In this document: piece after piece, positions 1-4,494 of the stretch | Layout: each line of letters opens with the position of its first letter | Numbering within the stretch: position 1 is the stretch's first letter | NCBI GenBank assembly: GCA_023245755.1 | Contig: JAHFJQ010000030.1 | Location: forward strand, 1-5,108 | DNA: 5,108 nucleotides | Source of the DNA: an archaeon | GTDB taxonomy: Archaea > Nanobdellota > Nanobdellia > SCGC-AAA011-G17 > GW2011-AR17 | Direction of reading: 5' to 3' | Made by a program: the position numbers and the translations under genes | The notes under the pieces: generated by a model | Told to the model about the DNA's origin: nothing | What the model saw: the letters and a program-made list of their open reading frames with translations, nothing else | The model's database searches: none

Positions 1-304
1 CGGATTCAAATCCTCCATTTACCATTGCATCAAATGCTTTAGATCCTGTAGAAATACGAATAATATCGGCTCTTTTTTTAAGGAGTTCATCTCCAGACAT
101 AAATCCCATATCAAGGTTATTCCGAGCAGTGTTGATCATCTTTCGCGCAACAGCTTCTCCTACACCTGCAGTTTCCACAAGTTCTCCAGGACTTGCTACA
201 GCAATAGACATCAGTGTCTGATATCCTGCATCTTTTAGTTTTTCTGCGGTTGCTGCGCCTACTCCTGGTAAATCCTCAATATTCATTTCCTTTATTTTTG
301 CCAT
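1..304 (-). CDS. radA: DNA repair and recombination protein RadA, N-terminal part (cut by window edge)
   Basis: RadA is the archaeal RecA/Rad51 recombinase. It forms filaments on single-stranded DNA and catalyses strand exchange in homologous recombination. I translated 101 residues by hand. The protein begins MAKIKEMNIEDLPGVG; residues about 10-62 form the helix-hairpin-helix N-terminal domain (LPGVGAATAEKL, then ETAGVGEAVARKM). The linker motif and start of the ATPase core follow (GDELLKKRADIIRISTGSKAFDAM, about 71-94, then NGGFES). This order and wording match archaeal RadA closely. The Walker A motif would lie just beyond the window edge, so catalytic residues cannot be checked. The ATG at 304 has a strong Shine-Dalgarno sequence (GGAGGGGG, complement of 311-318) six bases upstream. 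The start lies inside the preceding small gene, so the two are probably cotranscribed and translationally coupled. Confidence 0.95.
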   Translation of the reverse strand, partial: MAKIKEMNIEDLPGVGAATAEKLKDAGYQTLMSIAVASPGELVETAGVGEAVARKMINTARNNLDMGFMSGDELLKKRADIIRISTGSKAFDAMVNGGFES

Positions 305-545
305 CTTCTTCCCCCTCCAATAACAAATGTTCTTGTATTTTTCTCAAAAGAACGACAACGCGTTCTACGTCTTGTTTTCTTAGATGCAATTTTTGTTCAC
401 GAAAGGTTCCATTTGGGTCTCTCCAGCTCTTTCGCAAAGAAATGGTTTGATACCCAACAATGCCTCCCTCATCTAAATCTTTCTCGTTTTCCCAAATAGT
501 TGCTTCAAAGTTTCCAGATTTCACAGATTTCATGAGTCTAGACAT
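276..545 (-). CDS. Small WENE-motif protein, possible PC4-like nucleic-acid-binding fold, upstream of radA
   Basis: This 89-residue protein has no firmly known function. It begins MSRLMKSVKSGNFEATIWENE; a conserved-looking core follows with SGNFEATIWENEKD (about 10-23), YQTISLRKSWRDPNGTFREQ (about 32-51) and a helix rich in V, L and R (about 58-74), then a charged tail. From memory, this GN-x-A-x-WENE plus S-L-R-K-S-x-x-D-x-x-G pattern occurs in small archaeal and phage proteins usually annotated hypothetical. The strand pattern resembles PC4/YdbC single-stranded-DNA binders, which is inference. A TTG at 569 and an ATG at 557 are in frame, but the ATG at 545 is preferred: GGAGGT lies four bases upstream and the ATG at 557 overlaps that site. 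The gene overlaps radA by 29 bp, so a role in recombination or single-stranded-DNA handling is plausible but unproven. Confidence 0.8.
   Translation of the reverse strand: MSRLMKSVKSGNFEATIWENEKDLDEGGIVGYQTISLRKSWRDPNGTFREQKLHLRKQDVERVVVLLRKIQEHLLLEGEEDGKNKGNEY
311..318 (-). promoter_or_regulatory. Ribosome binding site of radA
   Basis: On the minus strand this reads GGAGGGGG, six bases before the ATG at 304. It fixes the radA start and lies inside the coding region of the upstream gene, so radA can be translated from the shared mRNA. Confidence 0.8.
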
Positions 546-549
546 TTTT

Positions 550-555
550 ACCTCC
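550..555 (-). promoter_or_regulatory. Ribosome binding site of the WENE-motif gene
   Basis: The minus strand reads GGAGGT followed by AAAA and ATG at 545. This decides the start in favour of 545 over the in-frame ATG at 557 and TTG at 569. Confidence 0.75.
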
Positions 556-575
556 ATGGACTTCCCCAATTATGG

Positions 576-590
576 AGACTATATAAGTCT
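576..590 (-). promoter_or_regulatory. TATA promoter of the WENE-radA operon, inside an inverted repeat
   Basis: The minus strand reads CTTATATAG at 587-579, a good archaeal box A. A transcript would start near 558, giving a leader of about 13 bases that just includes the ribosome binding site at 550-555. The box sits in an inverted repeat with perfect 5-bp arms, AGACT at 576-580 and AGTCT at 586-590, around ATATA. No clear purine-rich BRE precedes it; instead the upstream side is very GC-rich. Because the box is nearly symmetric it could in principle also fire on the plus strand. Confidence 0.6.
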
Positions 591-626
591 GGCGCGGGGG
601 CGTGCCGGTTGTCCAGCTGTCCAGAG
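591..626. other. GC-rich patch with hairpin and tandem TGTCCAG boxes
   Basis: About 28 of 36 bases are G or C in an otherwise AT-rich intergenic region. The plus strand can form a hairpin at 591-606 (GGCGCG, loop GGGG, CGTGCC, with one G-T pair). Two copies of TGTCCAG lie at 610-616 and 618-624, an 8-bp period. An outer stem TCTGG (588-592) with CCAGA (621-625) is also possible. It lies immediately upstream of the radA-operon TATA box. It may be a regulator site, a structured RNA, or the remnant of one. I tested it by eye for tRNA features and found none. Confidence 0.4.
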
Positions 627-663
627 GTGTTTATTTTTAATAAAGATTTAGGAGCTTTAATCA

Positions 664-1056
664 TTAAAGAATAATTTTTTCTATGTCTGTAATCTTTGAG
701 AAAGCCTTGTCTTTTGTAATGAGGAGGAGTCCATGCTCTTTTACTTGGCTTGCGATAAAAATGTCTGCTAAAGAAAAGGGAGTTCCTTCTGTTTCATATT
801 TTTTCTTCATTTCTGCAAGTATTTTTGCTGTTTTCTGTGTAGGTTGAAGGAGAGGAAACTTTTGAAGAAAACGGAGAGCCTTTTCTTTATTCTTATCAAT
901 ACGATCTATGGTACCATAATATAATTCAAAGTACGCAATAAAGGGGATACAAGCTGGACTCTGGTGTTTTTCTACGATCTGTTGTAGTCTAAGTACCGTT
1001 TCTTTATTATTCTGTTCTAAGTCTATTAAAACCGAACTATCTAAAGCAAGTATCAT
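664..1056 (-). CDS. vapC: PIN-domain toxin RNase, VapC family
   Basis: VapC toxins are Mg2+-dependent endoribonucleases of the PIN family that cut RNA, often tRNA or rRNA, when freed from their antitoxin. At 130 residues this is normal family length. The expected acidic quartet is present: D6 in LALDSSVLIDL, E44 in AYFELYYG, D98 in SLADIFIAS and D116 in LLITKDKAF. The toxin therefore looks intact. Its ATG at 1056 overlaps the TGA of the upstream antitoxin by four bases (ATGA), so the pair is translationally coupled, as is typical of vapBC operons. The RNA target cannot be read from the sequence. No clear T-rich terminator follows the stop on the minus strand, so read-through toward the radA operon is possible. 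Confidence 0.92.
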   Translation of the reverse strand: MILALDSSVLIDLEQNNKETVLRLQQIVEKHQSPACIPFIAYFELYYGTIDRIDKNKEKALRFLQKFPLLQPTQKTAKILAEMKKKYETEGTPFSLADIFIASQVKEHGLLLITKDKAFSKITDIEKIIL

Positions 1057-1295
1057 GTACGAAAACCTCTTTCTTTTCTCAAGGTCTTAACTACTTCCCT
1101 CAGTGAGTCGGCTTCTCTATCTGAGATTATTTTTTCTCCATTAAGTACATCATCCCAAAAATCAAGAGATTCTTTTTTATAGCTATATACTAGTTTTTCA
1201 AAAAATTCTCCTGTTTTCAGTTTATTTTTTGCAGCAAGGCTTCTAAATTCTGCCCATGTTTCTTCTGTGACGCCTTTCATTGTTTTCGTTCCCAT
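1053..1295 (-). CDS. vapB: VapB-type antitoxin
   Basis: This 80-residue protein is encoded directly before the PIN toxin with an ATGA overlap. The N-terminus (MGTKTMKGVTEETWAEFRSL, then KTGEFFEKLVYSY) fits a short strand followed by two helices, as in ribbon-helix-helix-type DNA-binding domains. The C-terminus, from FWDDVLNGEKIISDREADSL through VVKTLRKERGFRT, resembles the toxin-wrapping tail of archaeal VapB proteins, which commonly end in a K-x-L-R-K-E-R-G-F-R-like motif. The role is to bind and neutralise the neighbouring toxin and to repress the operon. The ATG at 1295 has no Shine-Dalgarno sequence, and a TATA-like element about 25 bases upstream suggests a leaderless mRNA. A second ATG at 1280 is possible but less likely, because the common MGTKT opening would be lost. 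Confidence 0.85.
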   Translation of the reverse strand: MGTKTMKGVTEETWAEFRSLAAKNKLKTGEFFEKLVYSYKKESLDFWDDVLNGEKIISDREADSLREVVKTLRKERGFRT

Positions 1296-1318
1296 AAAAG
1301 TAATAAAGTAATACTTTT
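1296..1318. promoter_or_regulatory. Probable operator of the vapBC module
   Basis: The plus strand holds a perfect tandem repeat AAAGTAAT at 1297-1304 and 1305-1312. The second copy also starts an inverted repeat, AAAGTA (1305-1310) against TACTTT (1312-1317). This array of half-sites directly abuts the antitoxin start codon, between it and the TATA-like box. That is where an autorepressing antitoxin would bind. Function is inferred from position and symmetry. Confidence 0.5.
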
Positions 1319-1325
1319 ATTTAAG
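1315..1325 (-). promoter_or_regulatory. Proximal TATA-like box of vapBC
   Basis: The minus strand reads CTTAAATAAAA. Its centre near 1320 predicts a transcript start at about 1296, right at the antitoxin ATG, which would give a leaderless mRNA. It competes as a candidate with the distal box at 1353-1359 inside the 37-bp repeat. Confidence 0.45.
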
Positions 1326-1351
1326 TCTTACTTATCCTCTTTTTATTGGAA

Positions 1352-1388
1352 ATATAAAGTTTCCCTCTTTTTTTCTGAAAGATTTTCA
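1352..1388 (-). repeat. 37-bp promoter repeat, left copy (between the two TA modules)
   Basis: This segment matches 1968-2004 at 32 of 37 positions with no gaps, at a constant offset of 616 bp. The outer blocks are identical: 11 bp containing CTTTATAT on the minus strand, and 19 bp reading TTTTTCTGAAAGATTTTCA on the plus strand; all five differences lie in the middle. The 19-bp block contains an inverted repeat, CTGAAA (1375-1380) and TTTCAG (1384-1389). The stop codon of the MazF-type toxin (1386-1388) lies inside the repeat. The TATA-like part (minus strand, 1359-1353) could act as a distal vapBC promoter with a start near 1330 and a leader of about 35 bases. Confidence 0.75.
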
Positions 1389-1721
1389 GGAATAATCTCT
1401 CTTAACATAGGACTGTACTTCTTCAAGAACGCAATCATAGAGCGAGTGTCTCATTTTACAAAGTTTCTTTCGCACAATTTTGATATCAATAGTAAAAATT
1501 CTTTGAGGCTTCACCCAACTTTTAAAGGGTAATGTGCCTTCAAGGTCTTTTGTACCAATGCTGATCCCTTGTTCTGGTTTATGTGACGTAATGAGGCAAC
1601 AAATTCTATCATCTGTTTTATTTAATTTTTCATTAGAAAGAATAAGTGCAGGTCGTAGTTTGGAGCCTGTGAGATCTGAATAAGGAAAAGGAATAAGGAC
1701 AATATCGCCTTGCTCATACAT
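1386..1721 (-). CDS. MazF/PemK-family endoribonuclease toxin
   Basis: MazF/PemK toxins are mRNA interferases that cut single-stranded RNA at short sequences. This 111-residue protein shows the family signature at its start, MYEQGDIVLIPFPYSDLTGS (1-20), followed by KLRPALILSN (21-30), including the conserved R23-P24 pair. The strand ending CCLITS (41-46) carries the usual T/S position, and SWVKPQRIFTID (68-79) matches the later conserved block. The length is typical, so the toxin appears intact. The frame stays open to an ATG at 1781, but the ATG at 1721 is chosen because the GDIV motif normally begins within a few residues of the start and GAGGTG lies just upstream. The gene overlaps the antitoxin gene by 8 bp (1714-1721). 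Its stop codon falls inside the 37-bp repeat. Cleavage specificity cannot be predicted. Confidence 0.92.
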   Translation of the reverse strand: MYEQGDIVLIPFPYSDLTGSKLRPALILSNEKLNKTDDRICCLITSHKPEQGISIGTKDLEGTLPFKSWVKPQRIFTIDIKIVRKKLCKMRHSLYDCVLEEVQSYVKRDYS

Positions 1722-1944
1722 TATTCCACCTCTCATCTTCAGGATTATCCCAGTCTTTTTTAAGCACATCCTCAGATGCAAGCATAGTGAGAACTCCCTC
1801 TTTTCTTTTCTTTTTTTTGAGAGAATCTAATTCTTGTATGCGCTCTTCAATAGCCTTGCGTACATATTCACTCCATTTAATCTCGGAGTAGTCTTTCATC
1901 TTAGTATACACTTCCTCATTAATGGAAAGGGTTATATTCGTCAT
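1714..1944 (-). CDS. Ribbon-helix-helix antitoxin paired with MazF-type toxin
   Basis: This 76-residue protein begins MTNITLSINEEVYTKM. Residues 2-8 fit the DNA-contacting strand of a ribbon-helix-helix protein, 10-18 the first helix and 24-38 the second (WSEYVRKAIEERIQE). A lysine-rich link (43-48) leads to a C-terminal tail, LKKDWDNPEDERWNNV, with the two tryptophans and acidic residues common in archaeal antitoxins that occupy the toxin groove. Its jobs would be to neutralise the MazF-type toxin and repress the shared promoter. An upstream in-frame GTG at 1965 exists, but the ATG at 1944 is preferred: a strong TATA box at 1967-1974 places the transcript start at about 1945, so the mRNA is probably leaderless and the GTG would not be transcribed. 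Confidence 0.88.
   Translation of the reverse strand: MTNITLSINEEVYTKMKDYSEIKWSEYVRKAIEERIQELDSLKKKKRKEGVLTMLASEDVLKKDWDNPEDERWNNV
1726..1731 (-). promoter_or_regulatory. Ribosome binding site of the MazF-type toxin
   Basis: The minus strand reads GAGGTG a few bases before the ATG at 1721. It supports this start over the upstream in-frame ATG at 1781 and lies within the end of the antitoxin gene. Confidence 0.6.
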
Positions 1945-1951
1945 AAGAAAG

Positions 1952-1969
1952 ATAAGTGAGCTCACTTAT
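1952..1969. promoter_or_regulatory. 18-bp perfect palindromic operator of the RHH/MazF module
   Basis: ATAAGTGAGCTCACTTAT is a perfect 18-bp palindrome. It sits between the TATA box and the antitoxin start and overlaps the downstream end of the TATA box. A dimeric or tetrameric ribbon-helix-helix antitoxin bound here would block the start of transcription, which is the usual logic of toxin-antitoxin autoregulation. Binding itself is inferred. Confidence 0.75.
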
Positions 1970-1975
1970 ATAAAG
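1965..1975 (-). promoter_or_regulatory. TATA box of the RHH/MazF module
   Basis: The minus strand reads CTTTATATAAG, close to the archaeal box A consensus. Its spacing of about 25 bp to the ATG at 1944 predicts a leaderless transcript. It overlaps both the palindromic operator and the right copy of the 37-bp repeat. Confidence 0.75.
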
Positions 1976-2004
1976 TTTTCGCCACTTTTTCTGAAAGATT
2001 TTCA
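1968..2004 (-). repeat. 37-bp promoter repeat, right copy (upstream of RHH/MazF module)
   Basis: This is the partner of 1352-1388. It spans most of the antitoxin TATA box and the region just upstream of it. The upstream 19-bp block is identical in both copies and carries TGAAA/TTTCA arms around GAT (1992-2004). As the same block precedes a TATA element in both copies, it could be a shared upstream promoter element or activator site, or the boundary of a mobile or duplicated cassette. Confidence 0.75.
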
Positions 2005-2042
2005 AGAGATACTCTTTTTGGAAGAAGGGGGGATTAATGTGA

Positions 2043-2052
2043 CTACTAGTAG
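2043..2052. other. 10-bp palindrome upstream of the plus-strand operon promoter
   Basis: CTACTAGTAG is a perfect palindrome about 20 bp upstream of the plus-strand TATA box. Direct copies of GTGAC lie on either side at 2039-2043 and 2056-2060. The position suits a regulator site, but a 10-bp palindrome can arise by chance. Confidence 0.25.
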
Positions 2053-2070
2053 AGAGTGACGTAAACAAAA

Positions 2071-2080
2071 GGTTTATAAA
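2071..2080 (+). promoter_or_regulatory. TATA promoter of the unknown plus-strand operon
   Basis: GGTTTATAAA is preceded by a purine-rich stretch (ACAAAA) that could serve as BRE. Its centre near 2077 predicts a transcript start close to 2100, so the mRNA of the gene at 2104 may be leaderless or nearly so. A purine-rich GGGGAAAGG (2092-2100) also lies before the ATG and could be a ribosome binding site if transcription begins slightly upstream. Confidence 0.6.
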
Positions 2081-2103
2081 GATCGTGTTTAGGGGAAAGG
2101 TCA

Positions 2104-4494
2104 ATGGGAAACGGCCATACAAGCGATGATTCTTTTTCTTTAGCATATGCTCTTACACTTAAGGACAGAGATGCTGCTGATGGCCTTGTAAGAAAATTTG
2201 AAGGTTTTAGAAGCACTGCTGGAAGAACTGGGGATCGAGCAACAGTAAGTCTAAGGGGTCGTCAAGCAGCAATGAGCCTTGATCAAGATGGTCTTACCTG
2301 TATAATCCGGATTACAGATGTTACCTACCTTGAGGAAGTTACAGGTTTTATTACAACAAATCAAAGAAACATTACTTCTTGGAGAACAGAAGATCCAGAG
2401 AAAGAAAGAGGAAGGCTGGAGCCTACAGTAAGAGTAGGAGAGTTAGAGGCACAACTAAGAACAGTAACGGGTAGTCTAAGAGATGCAACACAACTAACAG
2501 AAGGTTTGCAAAGAGATTATGGTGCTTTACAAGAAAGGTATGCTACTTTGGAAGGCCAAGTTGACACTTTAGAAAGAGCAAGAGGCACTGTCAGAGAAAG
2601 AATCGAAGCACTAGAAACTGAAAATACCCAAATAGGAGTAAGAGTAAGAAGTTTAGAAGCAAGTTTGCTTGATGCTGATCCTTTCAATACATCTGTAAAA
2701 GAATTTGCAACACTTGAAGAAAAATGGACAAGGGTAAAAGCTCTCATTGGTAAGAGAGAATTAGAGGATGTTATAGCAATCGCAAGAGCAGGGTCTGAAG
2801 CATATCTGCAAGCACAGCTTCCAAATTATGCAGACATAGAATCCTTGGGTGGAAGGCAAGCAATTATTGCAGCGAAAGGAACAGATTTTGAGAGTACAGA
2901 AACATATGCCGCAGTGACCACCGAACATAGAGAAGCAAGAGACGTTCTAGAATATGCTGCAGACATTCTTCTTCATGTAGACCCTACAGATGGATCATTA
3001 AAAAATCCAGAAACTGCACCTGCACATTTCAGAAGAATTCCCGTACTTTTAAGAAGATCCCTTTTTCCAACAATACAAGGAAGTGTTCCGCAAGCAGAGG
3101 CAGTAGTAGCAAGAGTAGAACAATTAAAATTGGAACATCAGAGAAGACAAGCATTAGCGCAGAGTATAGAAGAAAAAGAAGCAGAGTATAGAGTGATTGC
3201 TGATATACCTCAAAGAATAGAAGAAGTATTTGGGCAAGAAAGGAATGCAACACTAGAAGTAAAATTATTAGGTCAAGAAGGAGGAAATCTTGTTTTTGAA
3301 GGGAGACTTCCTGTAAGAAGAGAAGGAAAAGAAACAGAATTAGCAAGAACCTTACAAGTATGCATGGCAGCAACGATCACCGATAAAAATAATTTCCCTG
3401 GCTTGTCTTTCACAGAAGAGGATGACTCATTAGTAAGATATAGATTTACTCTTCCACAAAGAGAGGATCAAGATCCTTTAGCAGTAACACACACACTTGC
3501 GCAAAGAATGACTGTATTACTTGGGGAAACAGATTTTGGTCTTGCGCAAGGAAAGATTCGAGTGGTCTACACAGGAATCATTGGAGAGCTTCCAAATTAT
3601 GCAGACATAGAATCAAGAGTGGAACGCAAAGTTCAAGCGCCTGTAGTTGCAAGCGAAGCTGAAGAAGATACAACTGATGAACCTACTACAAGTAAAAGAT
3701 GGGGGGTTATAAGATCTACTGGCCCAGAAGTTCTGGACTATAAACGTTTTTTAGAAATGCAAGAGAGAGAGGCTTTGCTACTAGGAATATATCTTCCAAC
3801 AGTAGAGGAAGTACATTTATCTCAGAAGACAGCTGTACAAGAAGCAACACAACTAAATCATCTTGGGGTACGGGAAGTCGTTCTTGCAATCACAAACGCA
3901 GGCTTAGTACGTTCAAAAAAAATCGCTCCTCATATAAGAGAGCGTTTACAAAAATACTTCGGGGTTTCTATTCCTGAAGATCAAAGAGGAAGAGATAGAT
4001 ACGCTTATCGTGTAAATCACTGGTTTGAAAGTCTTGTAGATCAAGGATTTCTTCAGAGAGCAGAACCTTTTCCACAGGCAGATCTTTGTTATCAAGCAGC
4101 AGAAAAACTTATTCAGAGAGATCTTACAGGCTATAGTCCTGAAGATCAAAGAGTTCTCTATACCTTTAGTTCGGTCATTCCTTTAGGAATGCACACAGCA
4201 GTACAAGCAGTAGAATACGAACGAAGAAAAGAAGAAAGAGTCTGTGCAGGGGAAAGTTTCACTTCAGGAGCTGCTCGTGTTCCTATATTGGTAAGAGCAG
4301 CACAAGTAATTGATCATTATACCATACTCACATTATTAAAGGACAATCCAAAAAATCAAAGGGAGTTGCATCGTAACCTTAGAGAAAAACTTCCGGGAAT
4401 TCGAATGAACTATGTGGGTTCAAGCATAGGCAGATTACGAGCAGCAAGAATCGAAGATCGCCTAGAAGAAAGGTTTGAGGTATTTCACAGATGA
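2104..4494 (+). CDS. Unknown 796-residue coiled-coil protein with possible C-terminal winged-helix regions
   Basis: I do not recognise this protein. No signal peptide or membrane segment is visible, so it is probably cytoplasmic. Residues about 10-95 look like a mixed alpha/beta domain. Residues 105-190 show strong heptad character, rich in L, E, R and Q, and are probably a coiled coil; 331-377 is a second, shorter helical candidate. Residues 383-493 alternate strands and helices. An acidic T/D/E-rich linker (515-530) separates the C-terminal third. There 570-650 and 735-796 have helix-helix-strand patterns suggestive of winged helices (for example NQRELHRNL then YVGSSIGRLRAARI); this is inference. 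LPNYADIES occurs at 239-247 and 496-504 with identical DNA. PEDQR occurs at 624-628 and 679-683. The ATG at 2104 fits the TATA box at 2071-2080. The TGA overlaps the next gene's ATG, implying a coupled operon. A structural or DNA-binding role is plausible; no catalytic motif was seen. Confidence 0.85.
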   Translation: MGNGHTSDDSFSLAYALTLKDRDAADGLVRKFEGFRSTAGRTGDRATVSLRGRQAAMSLDQDGLTCIIRITDVTYLEEVTGFITTNQRNITSWRTEDPEKERGRLEPTVRVGELEAQLRTVTGSLRDATQLTEGLQRDYGALQERYATLEGQVDTLERARGTVRERIEALETENTQIGVRVRSLEASLLDADPFNTSVKEFATLEEKWTRVKALIGKRELEDVIAIARAGSEAYLQAQLPNYADIESLGGRQAIIAAKGTDFESTETYAAVTTEHREARDVLEYAADILLHVDPTDGSLKNPETAPAHFRRIPVLLRRSLFPTIQGSVPQAEAVVARVEQLKLEHQRRQALAQSIEEKEAEYRVIADIPQRIEEVFGQERNATLEVKLLGQEGGNLVFEGRLPVRREGKETELARTLQVCMAATITDKNNFPGLSFTEEDDSLVRYRFTLPQREDQDPLAVTHTLAQRMTVLLGETDFGLAQGKIRVVYTGIIGELPNYADIESRVERKVQAPVVASEAEEDTTDEPTTSKRWGVIRSTGPEVLDYKRFLEMQEREALLLGIYLPTVEEVHLSQKTAVQEATQLNHLGVREVVLAITNAGLVRSKKIAPHIRERLQKYFGVSIPEDQRGRDRYAYRVNHWFESLVDQGFLQRAEPFPQADLCYQAAEKLIQRDLTGYSPEDQRVLYTFSSVIPLGMHTAVQAVEYERRKEERVCAGESFTSGAARVPILVRAAQVIDHYTILTLLKDNPKNQRELHRNLREKLPGIRMNYVGSSIGRLRAARIEDRLEERFEVFHR
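2816..2843 (+). repeat. 28-bp exact in-frame direct repeat, copy 1
   Basis: Identical to 3587-3614, 771 bp (257 codons) downstream and in the same frame. It encodes LPNYADIES at residues 239-247 of the 796-residue protein. Even third codon positions are identical, while the flanks differ. Confidence 0.9.
3587..3614 (+). repeat. 28-bp exact in-frame direct repeat, copy 2
   Basis: Second copy of 2816-2843, encoding LPNYADIES at residues 496-504, just before the acidic linker. Both copies follow a predicted folded or helical stretch, so the motif may mark the boundary of two related units. Confidence 0.9.
3972..3988 (+). repeat. 17-bp exact in-frame repeat, copy 1 (PEDQR)
   Basis: TCCTGAAGATCAAAGAG recurs at 4137-4153, 165 bp (55 codons) downstream in the same frame. 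It encodes PEDQR at residues 624-628. It is the second exact in-frame repeat in this gene. Confidence 0.7.
4137..4153 (+). repeat. 17-bp exact in-frame repeat, copy 2 (PEDQR)
   Basis: Partner of 3972-3988, encoding PEDQR at residues 679-683. The flanking sequence is not obviously similar. Confidence 0.7.

Noticed and set aside
588..626. Possible tRNA or box C/D RNA in the GC-rich patch
   Set aside because: No T-loop, anticodon-arm or cloverleaf spacing, and no C/D box pair could be found on either strand; only a short hairpin remains.
214..651. Two plus-strand open frames (214-450 and 460-651)
   Set aside because: They are antisense to radA and the WENE-motif gene, which have clear family resemblance, ribosome binding sites and a promoter.
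1722..1781. N-terminal extension of the MazF-type toxin to the ATG at 1781
   Set aside because: The extra 20 residues lie inside the antitoxin coding region and do not resemble the family; a ribosome binding site and the conserved start motif support 1721.
1952..2004. CRISPR-like array made from the repeats upstream of the TA modules
   Set aside because: There are only two copies, 616 bp apart with complete genes between them, so there is no spacer pattern.
1919..2146. 75-residue minus-strand open frame spanning the divergent promoter region
   Set aside because: It would cover both promoters and the operator and overlaps both flanking gene starts; the translation shows no domain.
2517..2747. 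76-residue open frame on the minus strand
   Set aside because: Antisense shadow of the coiled-coil region, with serine/leucine-rich composition and no recognisable domain.
3029..3373. Leucine-rich 114-residue open frame on the minus strand
   Set aside because: It is antisense to the E/R/K-rich part of the 796-residue gene; the leucine-rich low-complexity composition is what the complement of such codons gives. It has no promoter or ribosome binding site of its own that I can see.
3946..4149. 67-residue minus-strand open frame, and a similar one at 4672-4854
   Set aside because: Both are antisense to the well-supported plus-strand genes and have no supporting signals.
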